From NCBI GenBank assembly GCA_902618695.1, contig CACNCB010000001.1, positions 1 to 64,000 of the forward strand: a DNA stretch of 64,000 bases. The letters are read 5' to 3'. The notes beneath the pieces were generated by a model. That model was not told the origin of the DNA. It saw only the letters and a list, made by a program, of their open reading frames with translations, and did not search any database. The DNA comes from an uncultured Pelagibacteraceae bacterium (lineage in GTDB: Bacteria > Pseudomonadota > Alphaproteobacteria > Pelagibacterales > Pelagibacteraceae). The translations under genes and the position numbers were made by a program. Positions within the stretch are counted from its first letter, which is position 1; every line of letters starts with the position of its first letter. Of the stretch, positions 39,493-48,349 are shown piece after piece.

Positions 39493-40547
39493 TAGTAATT
39501 TAAATTTAAAGCAGCACCTACTGCTGGAGTTTGTTTTTTTGATCCTAAGTCTGAAATTAGACCATCATAACGACCACCATTAACAATATTTTTTAATGAG
39601 TTTTTAGATTTAATATCAATTTTAAAAACCATCCCAGTGTAATATTCTAATTGCCTTCCAAAGGATGCAGAAAAAACTACATTTAATTTTGAAACCTTGT
39701 TATTAGAAATTGGAAAATATTTTTGATCTACAGCTAAATTTATTCTGTTTTTTTTAAAAAATTTATTTAACTCAATTGCTGCTTTATTTATGGGACATTT
39801 AATTTTTAAAAAATCTTTTATTACTTTTGAAACATTTTTTCCTTTGCTAGCTCTTCGAGGATCTTTTATTTTCTGATCAAATCTTTTTAATATTTCATTA
39901 ATTGTTCTTCCCGCTACAATATTTGATAAATCTTCTTTAAGCATTTTCACGTAACGCTTCTTATCTATTTCTACAATTGTTGGATCAACATCTGAATTAG
40001 TTTCTAATCTTTTTAATAAATCATTAAAATATTCTTCTCTCCAGAAGTGTCTGGATAATCTTAGCTTCCATCTCTTTGGAATATCCAATTTTGAAATTAA
40101 CAAATTAAATATTTCAACATTTCCAATAGTAAGTGTTCCTGAAGAATATTTGATATTTTGAAGCGATTTAAGAGATGTATTTATAATTTCTTTATCGTCA
40201 TTTTTCTCATCCCTAGATCCTAAAATTTCAAATCCAATTTGATTTCTAATGATTGAGTCTTTTTTATTTTGTGATTTTCGATAAGCCTGACCACTGTAAA
40301 AAATTTTTTCTTTACCTTTTAAATTATTTTCTAGGTATCTTAAACAAGATGCAATCGTTAAATCTGGTCTTAAGCATAACTCACTTCCATTCTGATCCGT
40401 AAAAGAAAAGATAAATTTTCTAAAATTTTCTCCTGATCTTTGGACAATGTGATTAGCCTCAATTACTGAAGGTAAATCAATATATTTAAAACCCTTAGAT
40501 TTCACAGATCTAAGGATATTTTCAGATAAGTTTTTTGACTTCATCAA
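39492..40547 (-). CDS. hisZ: ATP phosphoribosyltransferase regulatory subunit
   Basis: HisRS-paralogue sequence (LCLRPDLTIASCLRYL, GGRYDGLISDLGS) next to short hisG. Confidence 0.9.
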   Translation of the reverse strand: MMKSKNLSENILRSVKSKGFKYIDLPSVIEANHIVQRSGENFRKFIFSFTDQNGSELCLRPDLTIASCLRYLENNLKGKEKIFYSGQAYRKSQNKKDSIIRNQIGFEILGSRDEKNDDKEIINTSLKSLQNIKYSSGTLTIGNVEIFNLLISKLDIPKRWKLRLSRHFWREEYFNDLLKRLETNSDVDPTIVEIDKKRYVKMLKEDLSNIVAGRTINEILKRFDQKIKDPRRASKGKNVSKVIKDFLKIKCPINKAAIELNKFFKKNRINLAVDQKYFPISNNKVSKLNVVFSASFGRQLEYYTGMVFKIDIKSKNSLKNIVNGGRYDGLISDLGSKKQTPAVGAALNLNY

Positions 40548-41916
40548 TTAAATTTTCTTTCGGAAACGTTTTATTGTTTTCACCCTTAACACCTTTAAGG
40601 CTTTTTATCGTGACTGTATTTTCATTAAATTCATTTTCACCACAAATAATTGCAACATCTAATTCACGTTTATTTGCTAAGGTTAATTGCTTACCTAAAT
40701 TTTTATTTATATCTAAAAAAATTTCAGCATTGATATTATTATCTCTTAATAAATCTAAAATTTCATAGTAAATTTTAAGATATTTTTCATCCATTACACA
40801 AACTAAAACTGGTTTTTGACTTTCTACTTTTATTTGATCTAATTGCATCAAAGCAAACAACAATCGATCTACTCCAAAACTAATTCCTGTACCTGGAATA
40901 TCCACACCTTTAAATCTTGAAATTAACTTTGCATAAGCTCCTCCAGAACAAATACTGCCTATATCGACCTCTTTACCTTTATTATTTGTAACTTTAAAAT
41001 TTAGATTTGTTTCAACAATGAAATCTGAATAATAAGCTAATCCTCTAACAATTGTAAAATTTGTTTTGACCTGGTTTAAATTTGAACTGTAGCCCAATAT
41101 TTCGAATACTTGTTCTAATTCTTTTATACCTTCTTGAGACAATGGATTTTTTAATGTTTCTTTTAATTCTTTTAAATCTTGAATTTTTAAAAAATTAAGT
41201 ATTTCAGACGCTTGTTCATCGTTTAAATCTGCACCCTTAGTGATTGCGCCACTTATATCTTTTCTCTCTTTTTTAAGTAGATCTTCAACACCTTTTAAAC
41301 CAAAACCTGGTTTATCTAATTTATCAATTGCCCTAATTACTTTTGCTTGCTTTTCTCCTGATATTTTTAAATCATCAATTAATCCTTGGACTATTTTTCG
41401 ATTACTGATGTTAATTGTAAATTGATCTTTTTTCAGACCACAATCCAACAAAGTACTTGATATTAAATTGCAAAGCTCAGCATTTGCTTGAGCAGGATTA
41501 ACATTTCCCACAATGTCAAAATCTGCTTGCATAAATTCTCTGTACCTTCCATTACCAGCCTTTTCGTTCCTAAAAACATTTTGAATAGCATATCTTTTAA
41601 AGATTGATGGAAGCTGTTGATTATTTTGTGCAACAAATCTAGCTAGTGGACTTGAAAGATCATACCTAAGAGTAATGTTTTTTTCTCCATCCTGAAATGA
41701 GAATACATCAGACATAGGATTAGCATCATCTTCTGCCAAAAAAGATCCTATATTTTCACTTATCTCAAACGAAGGGGTTTCCAGAGCTTCTGCTCCAAAT
41801 TTAATAAAATTATTCTCAATAGCTTTTAAAAGCCTTTTTTTGAGAAGAAGTTTTTTATCCCAACGATCTTCAAATCCTGACGGTAATCCAGGAATTAATT
41901 TTTTTTCTTTATTCAT
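40522..41916 (-). CDS. hisS: Histidyl-tRNA synthetase (divergent alphaproteobacterial type)
   Basis: GLPSGFEDRW, LRYDLSSPLARFVAQN, VFRNEKAGNGRYREFMQADFDIVG, GISFGVDRLL. Start set at MNKEKK; ORF-track extension runs into the tRNA. Confidence 0.94.
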   Translation of the reverse strand: MNKEKKLIPGLPSGFEDRWDKKLLLKKRLLKAIENNFIKFGAEALETPSFEISENIGSFLAEDDANPMSDVFSFQDGEKNITLRYDLSSPLARFVAQNNQQLPSIFKRYAIQNVFRNEKAGNGRYREFMQADFDIVGNVNPAQANAELCNLISSTLLDCGLKKDQFTINISNRKIVQGLIDDLKISGEKQAKVIRAIDKLDKPGFGLKGVEDLLKKERKDISGAITKGADLNDEQASEILNFLKIQDLKELKETLKNPLSQEGIKELEQVFEILGYSSNLNQVKTNFTIVRGLAYYSDFIVETNLNFKVTNNKGKEVDIGSICSGGAYAKLISRFKGVDIPGTGISFGVDRLLFALMQLDQIKVESQKPVLVCVMDEKYLKIYYEILDLLRDNNINAEIFLDINKNLGKQLTLANKRELDVAIICGENEFNENTVTIKSLKGVKGENNKTFPKENLIDEVKKLI

Positions 41917-41920
41917 TTTT

Positions 41921-41995
41921 TGGTACCCGGGCTGAGAGTCGAACTCAAACTTAAAGTTCCACAAACTTCCGTGCTAACCATTACACCACCCGGGC
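41921..41995 (-). tRNA. tRNA-His (GTG)
   Basis: Minus strand GCCCGGGTGGTGTAATGGTTAGCACGGAAGTTTGTGGAACTTTAAGTTTGAGTTCGACTCTCAGCCCGGGTACCA folds as cloverleaf; anticodon loop TTGTGGA; encoded CCA. Confidence 0.95.
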
Positions 41996-42172
41996 TTATC
42001 CTCTTTGTTTTTATCTTATTTTATGTGGATTTAAAATTATAATATAAATAAATAGCCTACTGGCTATGTAAACAGTTTCTGTGAGTGCTTCTAAAAGCTT
42101 TTCTGTATGTAATATTTATATTCATGGACAGTCTTTTAGACAAAAAAAATTAATATTCAAGGTCTAAATAGA

Positions 42173-42214
42173 AAAAGGACGTTTATCTATTTAATAGATA
42201 AAACGCCCTTTTTA
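42173..42214 (-). terminator. Strong hairpin terminator downstream of the cold-shock gene (possibly bidirectional)
   Basis: aaaaaggacgtttatctatttaatagataaaacgccctttt, long near-perfect stem with T-rich 3' side on minus strand. Confidence 0.8.
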
Positions 42215-42227
42215 AATAATTTCTAGA

Positions 42228-42440
42228 TTAGTCTATTTTTTTTAAATTAACTGCAGAAGGACCTTTGGGACCATCCTCTAATGTGAATTCAAGTTTATCA
42301 CCTTCATTGAGATATCTCATACCAGCAGCTTTTACTGCTGAAGCGTGAACAAAGGCATCTTTTTCTTTATCATCTCTTTCAATGAAGCCATATCCCTTTT
42401 TACCATTATACCATTTAATTTTTCCTTGTAGTGTACTCAT
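42228..42440 (-). CDS. Cold-shock domain protein
   Basis: GKIKWYNGKKGYGFIERDDKEKDAFVH RNP motifs. Confidence 0.97.
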   Translation of the reverse strand: MSTLQGKIKWYNGKKGYGFIERDDKEKDAFVHASAVKAAGMRYLNEGDKLEFTLEDGPKGPSAVNLKKID

Positions 42441-42520
42441 CTTATTTCTTAGTCCTTTTGTTATTTATTATCTATTTAAGGTAATTTCTTTTAAAATTAT
42501 TTCAAGATGAAACTTCGTGG

Positions 42521-42595
42521 TGGTGGCTGAGGAAGGATTCGCACCTCCGACACAAGCCTTTTCAGGGCTCTGCTCTACTCCTGAGCTACTCAGCC
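42521..42595 (-). tRNA. tRNA-Phe (GAA)
   Basis: Minus strand GGCTGAGTAGCTCAGGAGTAGAGCAGAGCCCTGAAAAGGCTTGTGTCGGAGGTGCGAATCCTTCCTCAGCCACCA; anticodon loop CTGAAAA. Confidence 0.95.
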
Positions 42596-42599
42596 TTAT

Positions 42600-42815
42600 T
42601 TATCCCCTAAAGATAATTCTACCTTTAGTAAGATCGTAAGGTGTCATTTCAACTGTCACATTATCACCTTGGAGAACTCTTATTCTATTTTTTCTTAACT
42701 TACCAGCTGTATGGGCAGTAACGGTATGTCCATTTTCTAATTTTACTCTAAACATAGCGTTAGGAAGTAGGTCTATTACTGTACCTTTAAATTCCAATAA
42801 GTCTTGTTTTGACAA
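42600..42815 (-). CDS. infA: Translation initiation factor IF-1
   Basis: [59 protein letters not shown]. Confidence 0.97.
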   Translation of the reverse strand: MSKQDLLEFKGTVIDLLPNAMFRVKLENGHTVTAHTAGKLRKNRIRVLQGDNVTVEMTPYDLTKGRIIFRG

Positions 42816-42817
42816 AT

Positions 42818-44101
42818 TTATTTTCTCCTTATTCGTTTTACTACAGATTGAGCGTGTCCAACCAACCCTTCGTAATTTGCAAGTGTTATAACTGATGGTC
42901 CAAGACTTTCAATACCCTTTTTTGATAAGTTTATATATGAAATTCTTTTATAAAATTCATTTACACTTAAACCACTTGAGTATTTTGCAGAGCCATTAGT
43001 TGGCAACACATGGTTTGATCCAACATTATAATCAGTCATTGCCATAACTGCATATTTCCCTAAACATACTGATCCTGAATTTTTTATTTTTGGAACTAAC
43101 TGTTTATAATTTTTAATATTTAATTCTAAGTGTTCTGGTGCAATTTTATTTACAACACTTATTATTTTAGTGTCTGAAGAAATATACATAAGAATTCCAT
43201 TGTGAATTAAACTTCTTCTTGCAACAGAAGCTCTTGGGATTTCTTTTAGTTGTTTAGCAATTTCAATTTTTACTTTATCTAGCAAATATTTATCTTTTGA
43301 AATCAAAATACATTGTGCGAGAATATCATGTTCAGCTTGTCCAATTAAATCACTTGCAACCCACTCAGGATTTGAGAATTTGTCACAAACGACAGTCACT
43401 TCTGAAGGTCCTGCAGTCATGCCTTCGATTCCAACATTACCAAAAACTTCTTTTTTGGCTGCTGCAACATATAAGTTTCCTGGACCAACTATTTTATGAA
43501 CTTTTTTAATTTTTTTAGTCCCATAGGATACTGCTGCAATAGCGGAAGGACCCCCGATAGAATAAATTTCTTTTATTTTGCATTTTTTTGCAGCGTATAA
43601 TACGGCTGGATTCTGCTTACCTTTAATGCCTGGATTAATCATAATTATTCTCTTAACACCTGCAACAATTGCTGGGATAGCATTCATCAACACACTCGAT
43701 GGGTATGAGGCAGTAGAACCAGGAACGTAAATTGCAACTGACTCTAAAGGTACGTATTTATATTCGAGTTTATTGTTTAATTTATCTGTATAAGAAATAT
43801 TTTTAAATTTTTGAAGTGAATGAAATTTATAAATTCTATTATAAGCCGTATCGATTGCTTTCTTTACTTTTTTATCAAGTGAATTTATAGATTTTTTTAT
43901 TTGTTTTGAGCTTGGAATAATTGTGTTGTTTTGATTAAATCTTTTCTCATATTTTAATAATGCTTTATCTCCATTTTTTTTAACATCTTTTATTATATTT
44001 GTTACTGAAACAGAGTCTGATTGAATTTTTTTTTTTCTATGTAAAAGCAAATTCTCCAGAGATTTGTCAAAATTTTTACTTTTACTATTTAATATCTTCA
44101 T
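42818..44101 (-). CDS. hisD: Histidinol dehydrogenase
   Basis: [48 protein letters not shown]. Confidence 0.96.
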   Translation of the reverse strand: MKILNSKSKNFDKSLENLLLHRKKKIQSDSVSVTNIIKDVKKNGDKALLKYEKRFNQNNTIIPSSKQIKKSINSLDKKVKKAIDTAYNRIYKFHSLQKFKNISYTDKLNNKLEYKYVPLESVAIYVPGSTASYPSSVLMNAIPAIVAGVKRIIMINPGIKGKQNPAVLYAAKKCKIKEIYSIGGPSAIAAVSYGTKKIKKVHKIVGPGNLYVAAAKKEVFGNVGIEGMTAGPSEVTVVCDKFSNPEWVASDLIGQAEHDILAQCILISKDKYLLDKVKIEIAKQLKEIPRASVARRSLIHNGILMYISSDTKIISVVNKIAPEHLELNIKNYKQLVPKIKNSGSVCLGKYAVMAMTDYNVGSNHVLPTNGSAKYSSGLSVNEFYKRISYINLSKKGIESLGPSVITLANYEGLVGHAQSVVKRIRRK

Positions 44102-44103
44102 AA

Positions 44104-44496
44104 CTATTTAATTTCACTTTGATCCTCTAATCTTGCTTCAATAGTTTCTGTAGTTAAAGCAATATGAGAATTGTTTTTAAAAATAAGATTTATTTCATAA
44201 ACATCATTATTTTTCAAATAATCTATGCCTATTAGTTCTAAAACTGTTTCTTGATTTGATTGATCAATGTTCTTTGATCTTACTTTATCAACAAAATCAA
44301 ACCTACAAATGCTATTTATTTTTTTATCTTCCTGATCACTTTCAACCTTAGTTCTTTCGATCGATAATAAAAAAACCTTATTGGTTGCGAGATATTTTAT
44401 ATCTGCAATTTTAACTTTTGCCCCTGAACTACAAGCTGAAATCATTTGTAAACCTTCTTGGTCGTTTGCTATTATTTTTGCTAAATATTTGTTCAC
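44104..44496 (-). CDS. DUF2948-type protein
   Basis: Small protein between murA and hisD, position and sequence typical of alphaproteobacterial DUF2948. Confidence 0.72.
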   Translation of the reverse strand: MNKYLAKIIANDQEGLQMISACSSGAKVKIADIKYLATNKVFLLSIERTKVESDQEDKKINSICRFDFVDKVRSKNIDQSNQETVLELIGIDYLKNNDVYEINLIFKNNSHIALTTETIEARLEDQSEIK

Positions 44497-45755
44497 TATT
44501 TTAATCTTTTGATTTTAACACCTATTTTTTTTAATTTACTTTCTATTTTTTCATAACCTCTATCTAAGTGATAAATTCTGTTAATATATGATTTACCAGT
44601 GGAAACTATAGCTGCTAGAACTAAAGCAACAGAAGCTCTTAAATCACTAGACATTAATTCAGCGCCAATGAATTTAGTATTTCCTTCTATTGTAGCAGTA
44701 TTATTTTTAATATTTATTTTTGCTCCTAACCTCTGCAATTCTGCAACATGCATAAATCTATTTTCAAAAATATTTTCAGTTATTGAACTTTTACCAACTG
44801 CTTTGCACATCAAAACCATTAATTGTGCTTGAAGGTCTGTAGGAATACCTGGAAACTCTCTAGTTTTTATACTTTTTATTGATTTTATTTTTTCAGGTCC
44901 TTTAATTAAGATTTTATTTTCACTAGTTTTAATTTTTGCACCAATTTTTTTAAGTAATTTTATTTCTATACCAATTATTTTAGGATTTAAATTATTTATT
45001 TGTAAATTACCTTTTGCAAGTGTTGCAGCTACACAAAATGTGCCTGCTTCTATTCTATCAGCCATTACAGAATATTCAGTTTCATTTAAAGAATTAACAC
45101 CTATGATTTTACAAACTCTTCCTGTCCATTTTATTTTCGCTCCAGCCTTATTTAAAAAATTTGTAAGATCTTTTATCTCGGGTTCTATTGCACAATTTTT
45201 TAAAACTGTTTTTCCTTTTGCTAAACATGCTGCTATTATAGAATTTTCAGTTGCCCCAACACTAATCTTTGGAAAATTTATAGTTGTTCCGCTAAGTTTT
45301 CCTTTTGATTTTGCTAAAATATATCCATCTTTTAATTCATACTTCATTCCAAGTTTTTTTAATGCTGCCAGATGATAATTAATTGGTCTTGCACCAATTA
45401 AACATCCTCCAGGTAATGAGATTTTTGATTTATGGTATTTTGAAATAAGTGGACCTAAAACTAAAATAGAACCTCGCATTGTTTTGACTAAAGAATAACT
45501 TGCAAAAGTTTTCATATTTTTTGTATTTATAATTTTTGCTATCTTTTTATCTCTTGATAAAATTATTTTAGAACCAAGAGACTTTAATAAATTTAACATT
45601 GTATTAATGTCTTTAACCCTTGGTAAATTTTTTATAACTACAGGTTTATCAAATAAAAGTGTTGCAGCTAATATCGGTAAGGATGCGTTCTTCGAACCTG
45701 AAATTGAAACATTGCCCTTGATTTTACAAGGGCCATTAATCAAAAATTTATCCAT
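44496..45755 (-). CDS. murA: UDP-N-acetylglucosamine 1-carboxyvinyltransferase
   Basis: ISGSKNASLPILAATLL, GGCLIGARPINYH (catalytic Cys), EFPGIPTDLQAQLM. Confidence 0.95.
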   Translation of the reverse strand: MDKFLINGPCKIKGNVSISGSKNASLPILAATLLFDKPVVIKNLPRVKDINTMLNLLKSLGSKIILSRDKKIAKIINTKNMKTFASYSLVKTMRGSILVLGPLISKYHKSKISLPGGCLIGARPINYHLAALKKLGMKYELKDGYILAKSKGKLSGTTINFPKISVGATENSIIAACLAKGKTVLKNCAIEPEIKDLTNFLNKAGAKIKWTGRVCKIIGVNSLNETEYSVMADRIEAGTFCVAATLAKGNLQINNLNPKIIGIEIKLLKKIGAKIKTSENKILIKGPEKIKSIKSIKTREFPGIPTDLQAQLMVLMCKAVGKSSITENIFENRFMHVAELQRLGAKINIKNNTATIEGNTKFIGAELMSSDLRASVALVLAAIVSTGKSYINRIYHLDRGYEKIESKLKKIGVKIKRLK

Positions 45756-45758
45756 AAA

Positions 45759-46319
45759 TTACTTTTTAATCTTAGCAACTTGAATTGTGGTTTGACCCTG
45801 ATATTTACCGTTCTTTGATTTATAAGTTGTTTCTGGCTGAGTATCTGATTTGAAAAATAAAAATTGTGCTATTCCCTCGTTTGAATAAATTTTTGCAGGG
45901 TTAGGTGTTGTATTACTCAGCTCAATTACAATGTTGCCCTCAAATTCATTTTCAATTGGTGTAACGTTACAAATAATTCCTGTCCTTGCATAAGTACTTT
46001 TTCCAACGCAAATACATAGAACGTCTCTTGGTATTCTAAAATATTCTACTGTTTTAGCTAAAACGAATGAATTTGGTGGGATAATACAGTGTGGTCCTTT
46101 TCGTTCTATAAAGTTATCATCAGAAAAATTCTTTGGATCAACCAAAGTGCTATTAACATTAGTAAAAATTCTATATTCATCAGATATTCTTACATCATAT
46201 CCCATACTACTTAATCCATAAGAAATCTTTCCATCAGAAACTTGATGATCCAAAAATGGCTCTATCATATTATGCTCTTTGCACATTTTTTTAATCCATG
46301 AATCAGGTTGAATTGACAT
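45759..46319 (-). CDS. dcd: dCTP deaminase
   Basis: [43 protein letters not shown]. Confidence 0.94.
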   Translation of the reverse strand: MSIQPDSWIKKMCKEHNMIEPFLDHQVSDGKISYGLSSMGYDVRISDEYRIFTNVNSTLVDPKNFSDDNFIERKGPHCIIPPNSFVLAKTVEYFRIPRDVLCICVGKSTYARTGIICNVTPIENEFEGNIVIELSNTTPNPAKIYSNEGIAQFLFFKSDTQPETTYKSKNGKYQGQTTIQVAKIKK

Positions 46320-46420
46320 TACTTATTTTTCTTTTTATTTTTTTTTTGGAAAATTTTTCTTTTCTTCAGATTTTTTTTAAGCGCCAAGCTTAAACGCTCA
46401 TTTTTTTCTTTTGAACTCAT
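46319..46420 (-). CDS. Putative 33-aa Lys-rich basic protein (not in ORF track)
   Basis: [33 protein letters not shown]; start overlaps upstream ORF stop (ATGA) and stop overlaps dcd start (TAATG). Confidence 0.7.
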   Translation of the reverse strand: MSSKEKNERLSLALKKNLKKRKIFQKKNKKKNK

Positions 46421-46617
46421 TCTTTGTTTGGGTTAGTCAGGAAATCTAAAGAAATTGGTTTATTGGGATCTAGTGTAGATGCTTTTTCCTCTTCTTTTTT
46501 TGGGCCTTCTTTAGCTAAACGTTTAGCTTTTTTTTCAGCAAGCTTTCTCTCTCTTTTAGCTTGCTTTTCCATAAGCTTATTACCTTTAGTAGATTTGTAG
46601 TCGTAATGAATTCCCAT
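46417..46617 (-). CDS. Hypothetical 66-aa Lys/Glu-rich protein
   Basis: MGIHYDYKSTKGNKLMEKQAKRERKLAEKKAKRLAKEG...; in tight series with dcd. Confidence 0.7.
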   Translation of the reverse strand: MGIHYDYKSTKGNKLMEKQAKRERKLAEKKAKRLAKEGPKKEEEKASTLDPNKPISLDFLTNPNKE

Positions 46618-46717
46618 AACATTTTCCTAAAATAGATATAAATCAAATTCATCAAAAAATTAAGGCAATAATTTGAAAAAAATGCTTTATTATCAATAAA
46701 ATACAATTTGTCTCTAA

Positions 46718-46791
46718 GCTCCTGTAGTTAAATGGTATAACAAGTCATTGGTAATGACTAGTTCCCTGGTCAGTACAGGGTGGGAGCACCA
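46718..46791 (+). tRNA. tRNA-Thr (GGT), atypical T-arm
   Basis: GCTCCTGTAGTTAAATGGTATAACAAGTCATTGGTAATGACTAGTTCCCTGGTCAGTACAGGGTGGGAGCACCA; anticodon loop TTGGTAA; CCA encoded. Confidence 0.88.
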
Positions 46792-47514
46792 TTAATTTTT
46801 ATAAAAAAACTTTCTTAAAAAAATCGTAATCAGAATTAATATAAAGAAAGCTGAAATAGGAACATATATATCGGGTGAAAATATTATATCAGTTATTCCT
46901 GGTGCTTCAGCATTTTGATCTATAATTTTTTCTAATCCACTACCAATAGAAACTGCTAAAAAAATTTGAGGAATTATTCCAATCAATGTAGCAAAGAAAA
47001 AATTTACAACCTTTACATTAAATAAGGTTGGTAAGAGACAGCTCAGCTGCCAAGGTATACCACCTATAAAACGGTAAATTAATAAATAAATAAATTCAGA
47101 TTTTTTAAATCTTATTTCTAAGTTTTGAAACTTATTTAAAAACTTTTCTCTAATTAGTTGCTTTAAAAAATAATTACCAAAAATATACAAAAAAGTAGCA
47201 CCAACACTCAAGCCTAAAACAACAACAAGTGTACCTATCCATTTTCCAAATATGAAACCACCCATTAAAGCAACTGGAGATCCAAATCCTAAAAAAGGGA
47301 AAACCCAAAGAATAGTTAATGCTAAAAAAATAATAGAAATTAAAAATAAGTTAGATTTTTTAAGTTCAAAAAAATAAGATTGGTTATCTCTTAGAAAATC
47401 ATAGGATGTAATTTCTGAGAGACTAAATTTTGCAAAAAAGAAATACAAAAACAGGCAAATAATTAATAAATAAGATAAACCAATAAATAATTTAATTTTT
47501 TTTGTATTTTCCAT
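46792..47514 (-). CDS. TVP38/TMEM64 (VTT domain) membrane protein
   Basis: Multi-TM with FPFLGFGSPVALMGGFIFGKWIGTLVVVLGLSVGATFLYIFGNY and RFIGGIPWQL. Confidence 0.87.
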   Translation of the reverse strand: MENTKKIKLFIGLSYLLIICLFLYFFFAKFSLSEITSYDFLRDNQSYFFELKKSNLFLISIIFLALTILWVFPFLGFGSPVALMGGFIFGKWIGTLVVVLGLSVGATFLYIFGNYFLKQLIREKFLNKFQNLEIRFKKSEFIYLLIYRFIGGIPWQLSCLLPTLFNVKVVNFFFATLIGIIPQIFLAVSIGSGLEKIIDQNAEAPGITDIIFSPDIYVPISAFFILILITIFLRKFFYKN

Positions 47515-47611
47515 GATTCTTCTTATTTTAATACTTAATCTTCTATTTGCTATTTTAATTATTACTAATATAAAGAGGCAAAATTTATAAAAAATTATAC
47601 CAAATCTAATT

Positions 47612-47752
47612 ATGAAAAGAACTTATCAACCCTCAAATAAAAAAAGAGCTCGAAAACACGGTTTTCGTTCAAAAATGAAAACTAAAGGTGGTAAAAAGCT
47701 TTTGGCCAGAAGAAGAGCAAGAGGAAGAAAATCACTAACTGTTTCCGTATAG
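47612..47752 (+). CDS. rpmH: 50S ribosomal protein L34 (below ORF-track cutoff)
   Basis: [46 protein letters not shown]. Confidence 0.98.
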   Translation: MKRTYQPSNKKRARKHGFRSKMKTKGGKKLLARRRARGRKSLTVSV

Positions 47753-47756
47753 AATA

Positions 47757-48098
47757 ATGAAAAGCAAAATACTTGCTCTTTCAAAAAACGAAGAATTTAA
47801 AAATTTACTTAAACAAAAAAAGATTACCAATAAATACGTAAGTATTTTTTTTGGAAAATTATTAAATAAGGATAAAAAAAGACTAAATATTAGTTTTGTG
47901 ACTAAAAAAAAAATTGGTAATGCAGTAAATAGAAATAAAATTAAAAGAAGATTAAGAAACATCATGAATGAAGCTGTTAAAAAAGTAGAGATAAACTTTG
48001 ATTATTCATTTCTTGTTATAGCCAAGTCTTCTATGCTAAATAATGAATACAAAATTATAAAAGAAACTCTTTTTCAGGATTTTGCAAAAATAAAATAA
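47757..48098 (+). CDS. rnpA: Ribonuclease P protein component
   Basis: RNR-type motif [16 protein letters not shown]; between rpmH and yidD. Confidence 0.93.
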   Translation: MKSKILALSKNEEFKNLLKQKKITNKYVSIFFGKLLNKDKKRLNISFVTKKKIGNAVNRNKIKRRLRNIMNEAVKKVEINFDYSFLVIAKSSMLNNEYKIIKETLFQDFAKIK

Positions 48099-48349
48099 TG
48101 AATATATTTACTTTAATTTTAATTAAATTTATCAAAGCTTATAAGTATTTGATTAGTCCATTATTGGGTCATTCTTGTAGATATTTGCCAACATGTTCTG
48201 AATACAGCATAGATGCTTTAAAAGAATACGGTTTTTTTAAAGGTTTATTAATTAGTATAAAAAGAATTTTATCCTGCCATCCAATAAAATTTTTAGGCGG
48301 TGGCGAAGGGTTTGATCCAGTTAAAAAAGATATAAAGGATAATAAATAA
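48098..48349 (+). CDS. yidD: Membrane protein insertion efficiency factor YidD
   Basis: [31 protein letters not shown]. Confidence 0.95.
   Translation: MNIFTLILIKFIKAYKYLISPLLGHSCRYLPTCSEYSIDALKEYGFFKGLLISIKRILSCHPIKFLGGGEGFDPVKKDIKDNK

Noticed and set aside
41917-41964. N-terminal extension of hisS in the ORF track
   Set aside because: Lies within the tRNA-His gene; HisRS N-terminus fits the ATG at 41916.
47735-47965. 76-aa minus-strand ORF
   Set aside because: Antisense to rnpA; Leu/Phe-rich shadow ORF.
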